This document shows, one piece after another, positions 1 through 7,768 of a DNA stretch of 22,853 bases. Below the pieces are notes generated by a model, which saw only the letters and a list, made by a program, of their open reading frames with translations, had not been told where the DNA came from and ran no database searches. Source of the stretch: Spirochaetaceae bacterium (GTDB lineage Bacteria > Spirochaetota > Spirochaetia > Treponematales > Breznakiellaceae); assembly GCA_031258625.1 (NCBI GenBank), contig JAIRMO010000187.1, positions 1-22,853 of the forward strand, in the 5' to 3' direction. The translations under genes were made by a program, and so were the position numbers. How positions within the stretch are numbered: the first letter of the stretch is position 1; the number at the start of each line of letters is the position of its first letter.

Positions 1-452
1 TGGACTTGTTTGACCGGAAGGTCATCGGCTGGGCGTTAAGCGCCGATATGGAGACCGTTCATACGACGATCCCCGCCCTGGAAATGGCTGGCGCCAACCG
101 GATACCCGGCCCCGGCCAGATCTTCCACTCAGACCGGGGCGTGCAGTATGGTGCGAAATCGTTTCGGGACCGTCTGGGGGAGGTGTGTCCTTCGGTTCGC
201 CAGAGCATGAGCCGGAAGGGGAATTGTTGGGACAATGCCTGTGCGGAAACCTTTTTCAAAACGCTGAAACGGGAACTGGAAACGGTGGACGGCAAACATG
301 CCGCGGCAGAGGTAAGGCAGTCGGTGTTTATGTATGTCGAGGCGTATTATAATCGCATTCGTCTGCATTCGGCGCTTGACTATAATGCGCCTTGTATGTT
401 TAACTCAGAACAAGTCGCTTAACAGTGTCTACCTTACAGGGTAAAGTCCACA
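1..452 (+). mobile_element. IS3-family insertion sequence, right end only
   Basis: The window opens inside an IS3-family element; only the last third of its transposase gene and its right terminus are present. The right end at about 427-452 reads, on the opposite strand, TGTGGACTTTACCCTG and so on, which begins with the TG expected of IS3-family ends (the element ends in CA). Beyond position 452 the sequence switches to an IS630-type transposase gene read on the other strand, so this copy inserted into that gene. The left end and any target-site duplication lie outside the window. The exact boundary is inferred from where the IS630 homology stops, and could be off by a few bases. Confidence 0.7.
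3..422 (+). CDS. IS3-family transposase OrfB, C-terminal part
   Basis: This is the C-terminal half of an IS3-type OrfB integrase-like transposase (rve fold), cut by the left window edge; the true start is outside. The second catalytic Asp lies in HSDRGVQY and the catalytic Glu in the segment reading NCWDNACAETFFKTLK, the usual D-(35)-E arrangement. The C-terminal YNxxRxHSAL motif (here YNRIRLHSALDYNAP) is typical of the family. The first catalytic Asp is not visible because it precedes the window. The reading frame is open to its stop codon and shows no lesion, so the element may be intact to the left. It catalyses excision and circularisation of the IS and its insertion elsewhere. Confidence 0.9.
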   Translation, partial: DLFDRKVIGWALSADMETVHTTIPALEMAGANRIPGPGQIFHSDRGVQYGAKSFRDRLGEVCPSVRQSMSRKGNCWDNACAETFFKTLKRELETVDGKHAAAEVRQSVFMYVEAYYNRIRLHSALDYNAPCMFNSEQVA

Positions 453-720
453 GCCGCTTTTTCCGTTCTAGGGCCGCCGCAAACCCTTCTTCCACGAACC
501 GTTTGCGGAGATTTCCTATTGGCCGTATATTTGACCCATAGGCTGCGGCTATTTTCCCATCGGTCCATGGTTCATTGGCCGGTATCTCATCAAGGCCCAG
601 GAGTATCTGGGCATGGCGTATCCGGTAGCCGGCAGTATGTCCTTTTTGTATCAGCTTTTTTAAACGCTCCCGCTCTTCCTCCGTTAGGGGTACCCGGTAT
701 TTGATATTCGGTTTCAGCAT
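453..720 (-). pseudogene. IS630-family transposase, N-terminal fragment
   Basis: Read from 720 downward, about 89 residues match the N-terminal helix-turn-helix region of IS630-family transposases: LTEEERERLKKL, then RIRHAQILLGLDE, then WTDGKIAAAYG and LRKRFVEEGFAAALERK. In intact members this is followed by a linker and the DDE catalytic domain. Here the frame runs at about position 453 into the right end of the IS3 element, adding 17 unrelated residues before a stop. The catalytic domain is therefore missing and the gene is dead. A possible start ATG lies at 718-720, with a purine-rich AGGAGGGGAAT just upstream on the minus strand, so the promoter-proximal part may still be translated. Confidence 0.8.
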
Positions 721-789
721 ATTCCCCTCCTCTTATACATATCGGAGAGAAATTCTTGTCATATGAGTATGTTTAGGCTTCGGAGAGTA

Positions 790-1731
790 CTAGGCGGTCT
801 TCCACTTAATAGTTTTTTCTTCAATAAAGGATAAGAGACTATTCAGGATAGTTATAACTACCCCGACCAGGATAATACCCGCTATGGTATGCGTGTAATC
901 GGCGTAATCGGAATATTTTTTTATAAAAAATCCCAACCCCGACTGGGCGCCGATCATTTCCGCCATCATCAGAATCATAAACATGGTGGACAACTGGACC
1001 CGCAAGCTGCGGACAATACCGGGTATCAAATAAGGAAGGATCACCTTTAAAAGCATGGTGGGGGTATTTACCGCCATAACCTTTGCCGAATCGATAATCC
1101 GGCGATCTATGGCGCCCACGTTGTTGATCATCCCCATAAAGGTCGGCCAGAACAAGCCCAAGGCGACAACCGCTACGGAGGCGCTGGAAAAGGTAGGCAT
1201 AATCGCTACCAAGTAGGGGGTGTAAATCATCGCGGGGATAGGGCTTATAACCTTGGCAATGGGGAAAAAGTCATTCCGCAGCCGGGTATTCCATCCCACA
1301 AAGAGGCCCAACAAATTACCCGATACCAAGGCGATGCCTATACCCAAAAACAAGAGCCAGAGGGAACTGAAAATTCCCCGGATCATCAGGTTGTAATCGG
1401 TGATAAAAATATAAAAAACATCCTCCGGCGCGGGGTACAGGACCTGCATCAGGACATTAAAGGTTTTTGTCGCCAGTTCCCAAAGGATAAGGAAAACAAA
1501 AACACCGATACTGATATCCTGAATCTGTTTTTTCCCCGGATACCGTATGGACTGGTAGAGATAATAGATCCATATAAGGGTACTTACCAGAAAAAAAACA
1601 AAGGGGCTTTCGACCTCCCGTTTACCCGGAGTGAACATCAGGATTAATAGAAAGACATAAAACGAGGTGGTAAGCATTAACCGGCCGAAACGTCTCAGAA
1701 GGGTGTCGTTTTTGTTCGCAACCAGGGTCAT
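790..1731 (-). CDS. ABC importer permease, SsuC/TauC/NrtB type
   Basis: This 313-residue integral membrane protein is the permease of a sulfonate/taurine/nitrate-type ABC importer. Hydrophobic stretches at about 19-35, 44-61 and 74-92 precede the usual core of the binding-protein-dependent transport domain (about 115-305). The cytoplasmic coupling (EAA) loop is visible as AKVMAVNTPTMLLKVILPYLIPGI, split here as AKVMAVNTPTML then LKVILPYLIP. The two extra N-terminal helices make it longer than the usual six-helix SsuC. Its ATG overlaps the stop of the ATPase gene by four bases (ATGA), so the two are translationally coupled. It is the last gene of the nitrogenase-like operon and should form the membrane channel for that system's substrate. 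Substrate identity is an inference. Confidence 0.88.
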   Translation of the reverse strand: MTLVANKNDTLLRRFGRLMLTTSFYVFLLILMFTPGKREVESPFVFFLVSTLIWIYYLYQSIRYPGKKQIQDISIGVFVFLILWELATKTFNVLMQVLYPAPEDVFYIFITDYNLMIRGIFSSLWLLFLGIGIALVSGNLLGLFVGWNTRLRNDFFPIAKVISPIPAMIYTPYLVAIMPTFSSASVAVVALGLFWPTFMGMINNVGAIDRRIIDSAKVMAVNTPTMLLKVILPYLIPGIVRSLRVQLSTMFMILMMAEMIGAQSGLGFFIKKYSDYADYTHTIAGIILVGVVITILNSLLSFIEEKTIKWKTA

Positions 1732-2525
1732 AATACCACTTCCTCACCGATGCGGTTTCCCACATCCTGCAAAAACAAACTCATCAACCGGTTCCGAATT
1801 TCCATGTATTTCGGAGAAACCATGATTTCTTCTCTGGTTAAATCCACGGGAAATCCAATGGAAATTTCCTCTTTTATCCTTTTGGGCTCCATAAAAACGA
1901 TCCGGTCTGCCAGGATGATCGCCTCATCAATATCATGGGTAACAAAAACTACCGCTTTCCGATTATCCCCATTTTTGCAGAGTTTGACCGTTAACGCCTG
2001 GAGAGCCAGCCGGTTTTTCGGATCAATGGCGCCGAAGGGCTCGTCCAAAAGGAGAATCTCCGTATCCATCGCCAGGGTCCGGGCAATAGCCACCCGTTGC
2101 TGCATACCACCGGATAACTGATAGGGGTATTTATCAACGTACTCTTCCAAGTTAACCCGCTTAAGATATTCCAGGGCCCGTTCCTCAATTTGTTTTTTAT
2201 TCTGAAAAAGATTGGCCTGCTTTATGCCAAAATACACGTTTTTTTTGGCGGTGAGCCAGGGAAAAAGTGAATAATGCTGAAACACCATACCCCGATCCGT
2301 TCCCGTCCCTCGAACGGCCGCTCCATCAATCCGTACCTCCCCTTCGGTTGGAAAGTTGAGACCGGCCAAAAGGGATATGAGGGTGCTTTTTCCGCAGCCC
2401 GAAGGTCCGATGATACAGACAAATTCACCTTCTTCAATTTTGAGATTTACCTTCTCCAAAGCTACAAATGATTTACCGGCATCCCGAAACTCCAAAGACA
2501 CATTGTTTAGTTCAACCTTACTCAA
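1728..2525 (-). CDS. ABC importer ATPase, SsuB/TauB/NrtD type
   Basis: This 265-residue ATP-binding subunit shows every motif of the class: Walker A GPSGCGKST at about residues 40-48, Q-loop FQHYSLFPW at about 82-90, signature LSGGMQQR at about 137-144, Walker B ILLLDEP at about 157-163, and the switch His in VTHD at about 197. It most resembles SsuB/TauB/NrtD proteins, which energise uptake of sulfonates, taurine or nitrate. I chose the TTG at 2,525 because GGGG sits eight bases upstream on the minus strand and no later start keeps the first beta strand. It follows the binding protein after a 137-base gap that carries a strong hairpin, and it overlaps the permease gene by four bases. Confidence 0.92.
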   Translation of the reverse strand: MSKVELNNVSLEFRDAGKSFVALEKVNLKIEEGEFVCIIGPSGCGKSTLISLLAGLNFPTEGEVRIDGAAVRGTGTDRGMVFQHYSLFPWLTAKKNVYFGIKQANLFQNKKQIEERALEYLKRVNLEEYVDKYPYQLSGGMQQRVAIARTLAMDTEILLLDEPFGAIDPKNRLALQALTVKLCKNGDNRKAVVFVTHDIDEAIILADRIVFMEPKRIKEEISIGFPVDLTREEIMVSPKYMEIRNRLMSLFLQDVGNRIGEEVVL

Positions 2526-2577
2526 CCTAAAATCCCCTTTTCCCGCCTTAGGACTGCGAAACTATGGTATTTTAACG

Positions 2578-2610
2578 GAGTTGTTCAGAAACACAGGTTC
2601 CGAACAACTC
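2578..2610 (-). promoter_or_regulatory. intercistronic hairpin between binding-protein and ATPase genes
   Basis: Arms at 2,578-2,590 and 2,598-2,610 form a 13-base-pair stem with a seven-base loop. The single mismatch is a G-U wobble when read as minus-strand RNA, the transcribed strand. No U-run follows, so it is unlikely to be a full terminator. Its place just after the binding-protein gene is where importer operons often carry a processing or mRNA-stabilising hairpin that keeps the binding protein more abundant than the membrane parts. That role is an inference. Confidence 0.55.
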
Positions 2611-2662
2611 TATTTTCTTACCAGTGGTTACCGGTACTGCTTTCTAAATCCGATGATTCCGG

Positions 2663-3757
2663 TCATATCTTTTCCGATTCTTCAAAAAAGGTCTTAAGTT
2701 GCAAATAGACCGGATCATCAGGGTACCGCTCCAGAATTTTATTTATAGCCTCAGAAAAAATATCAGAGTTTATGTGATCATCCAGATTAATATCCGAATC
2801 TTTTACAATCCCATCCTGCCGCAGGTATTCATTAAAACGGTGTAAGTTAGCCCTTGCCGGCGCCGGGTTGTATTTTGATGCGGTGGAACTGTAAATCCCG
2901 GACTCAATATAGCTTACGCTTTGTCCCGATGCTTCCTTTACGATATTGACGGTGGTATCACGATCGGTATAGATCACTTTATAGGCACGGATCAAAGCCT
3001 GAAGATACGCTACCAGGAGTTCCCGTTTTTCTTTGATTACCTCATCGGTTGTACTCTGACGGCAGCATGGATACCCGGGATCCAGATCCGCCACATTAAG
3101 GACAACCTCAAGCCCCATGTCTTTTGCGATACTGACCCCATCGGCGGTAATATAGGCCACATCTACGGCGCCCTTGATGACCCCCTGGACAATTACATTA
3201 TCGGACCCCAGATCCACAAAGGTATAATCCCTGTCGAGGAAAATTCCCAGCTTTCGGAGGCGATCTCGAATTACATAATCTCCGGTATAACCCCTCGTAC
3301 TTCCATATTTTTTCCCCCGAAAATTCTCCAGGTTTTTGAATTCTTCGACCCGTTCGGGAAGGGCCACAATAACCCCACCCTCCATGGCGGAACCGCCAAA
3401 AATAACCAAATCCGTTTTTTCGGAAATAAACTGTAAGGGAGGGGTAACACCGTAGGCCACCACATCAACCTTACCCAGCTTTAATGCGGTAAATCCATCG
3501 TTGGTATTCTGCAACACCACGGGTTCGATTGCAACCCCTTCTTCCTCAAAGTATCCAAGCTGATAGGCTATGTTGTTTTGCGTTTGTTTCATACCGGTGG
3601 GAATCCATGCCACCTTTAATGCGCCTAAGTTTTTTTGTCCTTCAGTATTAGCCGTAGCGGCATCAGCGGCGGCCTCTTTCTTGGCGCAACCGGTAATAAG
3701 AAGCCCAAGGGCTAAAACAATCATTGCTGACGGCAACCTGATTTTTTTTCTTTTCAT
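2663..3757 (-). CDS. lipoprotein substrate-binding protein, SsuA/TauA/NMT1 family
   Basis: This 364-residue protein begins with a lipoprotein signal: basic MKRKKIR, a hydrophobic stretch, and lipobox LITGC with the lipidated Cys at 24. The mature part has the type II periplasmic-binding-protein fold of the SsuA/TauA/NMT1 family: VAWIPTGMKQTQNNIAYQLG, then YFEEEGV, then TPPLQF, then GVIVALP, then the hinge region KYGSTRGYTGDYV. It should deliver the substrate to the neighbouring permease. The mature protein carries an unusual vicinal Cys pair in GYPCCRQ at about 231-232. The ATG at 3,757 has AAGGAG six bases upstream. The gene follows the NifD-like gene by 46 bases, which ties this importer to the reductase. 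The ligand cannot be read from sequence; an organosulfur compound is the inference from context. Confidence 0.9.
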   Translation of the reverse strand: MKRKKIRLPSAMIVLALGLLITGCAKKEAAADAATANTEGQKNLGALKVAWIPTGMKQTQNNIAYQLGYFEEEGVAIEPVVLQNTNDGFTALKLGKVDVVAYGVTPPLQFISEKTDLVIFGGSAMEGGVIVALPERVEEFKNLENFRGKKYGSTRGYTGDYVIRDRLRKLGIFLDRDYTFVDLGSDNVIVQGVIKGAVDVAYITADGVSIAKDMGLEVVLNVADLDPGYPCCRQSTTDEVIKEKRELLVAYLQALIRAYKVIYTDRDTTVNIVKEASGQSVSYIESGIYSSTASKYNPAPARANLHRFNEYLRQDGIVKDSDINLDDHINSDIFSEAINKILERYPDDPVYLQLKTFFEESEKI

Positions 3758-3803
3758 ACGTAACTCCTTTTTAAACAGAATGTCCGGAACAGTCCGCTAA
3801 AAT

Positions 3804-5381
3804 TTAAACGGCCGCTACCGGTTCTTCCGGTTCTTTGACGATCCCCTTATCAATGATGTAATGATAGGGGCTTTTTTCATACCAACTCTCCTTATAGGGC
3901 AGCTTAATATTGCGGCTCAAATTTTTAGCATAATTGGTATTTAACAACGTCCGGTCGATCCGCCGGGCAAGATCATACGCCCCCCGGTAGCCAAAAAAAG
4001 CAAAACGCTGGGCAAATAGGGTAATGGAGGGAATACCGAGTTTGTTGATCCAAATCCCTACACCCGGATGGGATATGGCCATATCGGGTTTAAGTTTTTT
4101 AACCTGATTCACCAGCTCCGACGGCTGATTAGAGATGCTGTTGGAAATATCACCGATGGTTTCGCCTATTTCCTCAAAAAGTTTATTCCCAAAGGAATCA
4201 AAGTTGAAATGCCGGAACCCCACGACCTCCATGCCTATTTCATTTGCCAGAAGACCGGTGGTACCTATCCTGAGGTAGCCCCCGGAGATAAGTACCTTTT
4301 TGCCTTTAACCCTTTCCCGAATCGGCGCCAAGGCGGCTTTTAGTTTTTCCTCCTCCTTTACCAGGATCTTATCCGCCTCCTTTTCAAGGCCAAAAAACTG
4401 TGCAATTTCCATAACAAATTTCCTGGTAGCGCTGCTTCCGATGGGGATGCTGGGAGTAATATAGGGCATATTGAATTTCTGTTTTAGAAATTCAATAAAA
4501 TAGAGATCGTGGACATGACAAAAACTTACATTCAGCGCCGCTTCGGTTATCTTGCGCCACTCATCAGGATCCTTAAATTCCACAAAGATCTGAACGTTTA
4601 ACCCTATCGCCTCCAACAACCGCCGGATCTCCGCCTCGTCCTGGGGACCGATGGACCAGGCGTTATACAAATTAACGGTCCTGCTTTTTTTGTATTCATA
4701 CTGTTGGACTTTAAGATCATAGTCCCGATCATCCTTATTAAAGGGATAATAGTCCACATAGGGTCTAAGTTTAAAATCAAATTTGTGCAGGATCCCGTGG
4801 TATACCACATCGTAGGCCCCGGAAAACACCTTTGCCTTAAATCCCGGACAATGGAGCGGAACCAGTGTCGCGGAGACCTCACTTTGTGTACGGTTTACCA
4901 CCTCGTCGATATCATCCCCAATAATAGAAGGGGTACAGGTCATCAGGATAAAAATAGCGGTAGGCCGGAACTGCCGATCCGCATCCAGGATGGTCTGTTT
5001 AAGTTTTTCCTCACCGCCGCCTATCACTTCAGCTTCAGTTAAGTTGGTGGTTAGCCACCGCGCCCCGGCCATTTTAACCCCCCGGGCGGCGCCGTACATC
5101 CTTACGCTGAAATCAATAATATGGCTGCTGGACCCGCACCCCGCAGGCCCGTGCATAATAACCACCGAATCCTTTACCGAAAAAGAGATGAGGGTGGATA
5201 CCATCATTTGACAACCCGTACCCTGGGTGAAGGTTCTGTCACAATTAATAAGACAACCCTTTTGGGCACAGTTTGTCATATCCTTGGTACAGCCGCCATA
5301 CGCAAATCCGGTACGGCGGGAAACTTCCCTGGTCTGGGGCTCCCTTGAATCAAAATTAACATTGAGTATGGGTTTATTCAT
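3804..5381 (-). CDS. NifD-like subunit of a nitrogenase-like reductase (group IV/MarD-like)
   Basis: This 525-residue protein belongs to the NifD/NifE/BchN/MarD superfamily. The P-cluster-type cysteines are present at C57 (GTGCQMM), C82 (HGPAGCG) and C149 (MTCTPSIIGDDI). C288 in SFCHVHD aligns by eye with the Cys that holds the cofactor in NifD. The region corresponding to NifD His442 reads LFAQRFAFFGYRG with no His, and the His195 region reads FKAKVFSGAYDV, also without it. A four-Cys segment at residues 31-47 (GGCTKDMTNC, then AQKGCLINC) precedes C57 and is unusual. It is therefore probably not a dinitrogen-fixing enzyme; a reductase for another substrate is likely. AGGGAGG lies seven bases before its ATG. 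A 58-base gap separates it from the NifK-like gene. Confidence 0.85.
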   Translation of the reverse strand: MNKPILNVNFDSREPQTREVSRRTGFAYGGCTKDMTNCAQKGCLINCDRTFTQGTGCQMMVSTLISFSVKDSVVIMHGPAGCGSSSHIIDFSVRMYGAARGVKMAGARWLTTNLTEAEVIGGGEEKLKQTILDADRQFRPTAIFILMTCTPSIIGDDIDEVVNRTQSEVSATLVPLHCPGFKAKVFSGAYDVVYHGILHKFDFKLRPYVDYYPFNKDDRDYDLKVQQYEYKKSRTVNLYNAWSIGPQDEAEIRRLLEAIGLNVQIFVEFKDPDEWRKITEAALNVSFCHVHDLYFIEFLKQKFNMPYITPSIPIGSSATRKFVMEIAQFFGLEKEADKILVKEEEKLKAALAPIRERVKGKKVLISGGYLRIGTTGLLANEIGMEVVGFRHFNFDSFGNKLFEEIGETIGDISNSISNQPSELVNQVKKLKPDMAISHPGVGIWINKLGIPSITLFAQRFAFFGYRGAYDLARRIDRTLLNTNYAKNLSRNIKLPYKESWYEKSPYHYIIDKGIVKEPEEPVAAV

Positions 5382-5408
5382 TCCCTTACCTCCCTTACAA
5401 GACTTATA

Positions 5409-5425
5409 AAACCATCACATGGTTT
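5409..5425 (-). repeat. small hairpin between NifK-like and NifD-like genes
   Basis: A perfect seven-base inverted repeat, AAACCAT with ATGGTTT and a three-base loop, sits between the NifK-like stop and the NifD-like ribosome-binding site. It could be a minor mRNA-processing or stability hairpin. It is short and may be incidental. Confidence 0.35.
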
Positions 5426-5439
5426 CCGTGTTTTTTATT

Positions 5440-6771
5440 TTATCTCCCGGTAATTTGAGCGCTGATGAGATCTTCCAGGAGGCTCAGTCCCCCCTTAAAG
5501 CCGGCATATCCCTTGGACAGGATGATCCGGTTGATGACCGGAAAACTTACCGACAAAAACGGGCCGTTAAGGGTATCCGCCAGTTTCCTGTCTATGGTAC
5601 TGCCTAAAACAAAGGCCGGGGCAAAGGTTTCGTAATAGGGATCAGATTTAAACTGAGGATTGTTTTGTTCGATATATTGCTGGATCCTATAGGTATCGGT
5701 CTCAAAAATAAGTTCCGGTCTTTTAGAAAATTCTATCTGCTCAAAGGCGTCTTTGATAACCTGCTTTTGTTCCTCCGTAAGATCGTCGGTAACAAATATA
5801 TACCCCGGAATCCAGCCGATCTCATTATCCAGATATTTTGCGTAAGGTAACGCTTCGGTGGCATTGGCTATCACCACCACGTAATTCTGAAAATCAAAAT
5901 CAGCGATAAGGTTGGTTACCCGGTCTATATATTTATAGAAAATTTCCGTTTCCTGGCGTAAGACCCGGTCTACTTTGGCGTTATCTATCCCTAAGATTTC
6001 CGCAACCTGCCGGACAAATTTAACGGTAGCCCGGTTCCCAATAGGCAGATCCGTTACCAGGGAATCAATTCCATGGCTGTCCGTGGCTATCCGGGCCGCT
6101 TCAACACCGTATAACCGGGAAAATACGATGTTAAGTACGGCTTCACCGGCGCTGAGGATGTTTTTTTGCGTTTGGTCATTCGTAAAAAAGGTGTTGGCTT
6201 CCACATCGATCAAACTCAAAATCCTTCGGATCTCTTCAAGATCCCCCCGGAAGTAGGGATCATAGGCGGGAACCAATCCTAAGAGGTTGACCAGATTTTT
6301 TCGTTTGGTTTCTGACTTTGGAATATATTGATGAAAAAGTTCCTCCATCATTTTTGAATATCCGTAGTAGGAATTACCCTTAAACCCCCCGGAATCAATA
6401 AAAAGAAGCGGTTTTTCCCGTTCTTCAATTTCGTTTAACACCCCCTTTACATCGTCGCCGATAATGTCGGTCATGCAAGTGGTGGTAAGTACAAAAAGAT
6501 CTCCTTCCATTATTTCGAAGGTGTTTTTTATTTCTTCCTTTAGTTTAGCGGAACCGCCGAAGATGATCTCCGGTTCCCCCACGTTGGAACTCGGGGCCGC
6601 ATCGCCGCAATACCCGCCGCCGAAATAACCGCCTAATGACATTGCCCCGGCCAAAGTACCGGCGCAGCCCTGGGCGCCGTGTATAATGGGAATGGTTTTG
6701 GGTAAAGCGCTCAGGGTAGCCAAAACACCCCCCAACATACAGGAAAATCTGGGCCTCTCCACATGTGCCAT
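5440..6771 (-). CDS. NifK-like subunit of a nitrogenase-like reductase (group IV/MarK-like)
   Basis: This 443-residue protein belongs to the NifK/NifN/BchB/MarK superfamily. Cysteines at C11 (RPRFSCMLGG), C36 (HGAQGCAG) and C99 (TTTCMTDIIGDDV) match the three P-cluster ligands of NifK; C55 (GGGYCGD) and the Ser in FIDSGGFKGNS correspond to other conserved positions near that cluster. With the NifD-like protein it should form the alpha2-beta2 catalytic component. I took the ATG at 6,771 because AAGGAG lies seven bases upstream and the protein then starts as family members do. The frame stays open to 6,918, but that extension lies inside cysK and has no family match. It is shorter than true NifK and lacks its long N-terminal extension. 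Confidence 0.86.
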   Translation of the reverse strand: MAHVERPRFSCMLGGVLATLSALPKTIPIIHGAQGCAGTLAGAMSLGGYFGGGYCGDAAPSSNVGEPEIIFGGSAKLKEEIKNTFEIMEGDLFVLTTTCMTDIIGDDVKGVLNEIEEREKPLLFIDSGGFKGNSYYGYSKMMEELFHQYIPKSETKRKNLVNLLGLVPAYDPYFRGDLEEIRRILSLIDVEANTFFTNDQTQKNILSAGEAVLNIVFSRLYGVEAARIATDSHGIDSLVTDLPIGNRATVKFVRQVAEILGIDNAKVDRVLRQETEIFYKYIDRVTNLIADFDFQNYVVVIANATEALPYAKYLDNEIGWIPGYIFVTDDLTEEQKQVIKDAFEQIEFSKRPELIFETDTYRIQQYIEQNNPQFKSDPYYETFAPAFVLGSTIDRKLADTLNGPFLSVSFPVINRIILSKGYAGFKGGLSLLEDLISAQITGR

Positions 6772-6799
6772 ATATACACTCCTTATGGTTCGTCTGAAA

Positions 6800-7741
6800 T
6801 CAGACCGTATCCCCTGAAAACAGGGGCGTTGATAAATACCTTTCACCCGTATCGGGGAGCAGTACCACCACCGTCTTCCCCTCGTTTTCCAAGCGTTTGG
6901 CAATATGGGTCGCGGCAAAAAGGGCCGCCCCCGATGAGATCCCCACCAGCAGCCCTTCCTTCCGGGCTACCTCCTGGGAGGCCTCAAAAGCCTCATTGTT
7001 TTTAACCCGGAATATTTCATCCACCGTATTCCGGTTAAATACATTGGGTACAAAACCGGCTCCAATGCCCTGAATCGGGTGGGGGCTTGGCGCTTCACCG
7101 GAAAGAACCGAAGAATCATAGGGTTCAACAGCGACAATTTTAATAGCCGGATTGGCCTGTTTTAAAATCTCCCCCACACCGGTAATGGTTCCCCCGGTTC
7201 CGACCCCGGCCACAAACACGTCGACCTTGCCGTCGGTATCCTCCAGGATCTCCGTGGCGGTGGTTTCCCGGTGTATCGCCGGATTGGCGGGATTGTCAAA
7301 CTGCTGGGGGATAAAAGAATTATCAATTTGCGCGTTGAGTTCCTCCGCCTTCCTGATGGCCCCTTTCATGCCCAGGGCCCCCGGGGTTAATACCAACTCC
7401 GCCCCCAATGCCCGCAGGAGCCGTCTTCGTTCTATACTCATGGTTTCCGGCATGGTAAGAACAATTTTGTACCCCCTGGCCGCCGCTACAAAGGCAAGGC
7501 CGATACCGGTATTACCACTGGTGGGTTCAATAATAGTGGTATCCTTATTGATGAGCCCCCGTTGTTCCCCATCGGTGATCATGGCAAAGGCAATCCGGTC
7601 CTTGACGCTGCCCAAGGGGTTAAAATATTCTAATTTGGCGATAAGTTCTCCCGCTAATTTTTTATCTTCCCCGTATTTATTGAGCCGTAACAGCGGCGTC
7701 TTCCCAATCAAATCCGTCAGACTATCTGCAATTTTAGCCAC
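6800..7741 (-). CDS. cysK: cysteine synthase (O-acetylserine sulfhydrylase)
   Basis: This 313-residue PLP enzyme makes cysteine from O-acetylserine and sulfide. The PLP lysine is K47 in NPLGSVKDR, the substrate loop is TSGNTG at about 74-79, and the phosphate-binding loop is GTGGTITG. The protein ends in a normal CysK tail ([10 protein letters not shown]). The start is GTG at 7,741, supported by AGGAGG about eight bases upstream. It sits between the NifH-like and NifK-like genes with gaps of 27 and 28 bases, so it is co-transcribed with them. This placement suggests that the reductase reaction releases sulfide, or a thiol, which is fixed at once as cysteine. Use of another thiol in place of sulfide cannot be excluded. 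Confidence 0.95.
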   Translation of the reverse strand: MAKIADSLTDLIGKTPLLRLNKYGEDKKLAGELIAKLEYFNPLGSVKDRIAFAMITDGEQRGLINKDTTIIEPTSGNTGIGLAFVAAARGYKIVLTMPETMSIERRRLLRALGAELVLTPGALGMKGAIRKAEELNAQIDNSFIPQQFDNPANPAIHRETTATEILEDTDGKVDVFVAGVGTGGTITGVGEILKQANPAIKIVAVEPYDSSVLSGEAPSPHPIQGIGAGFVPNVFNRNTVDEIFRVKNNEAFEASQEVARKEGLLVGISSGAALFAATHIAKRLENEGKTVVVLLPDTGERYLSTPLFSGDTV

Positions 7742-7768
7742 CTAAGCACCCTCCTGATTTTATTTCCC

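Noticed and set aside
6772..6918. 49-residue N-terminal extension of the NifK-like protein
   Set aside because: It lies inside the cysK gene, is rich in Arg/Trp without family similarity, and a well-placed AAGGAG supports the later ATG at 6,771.
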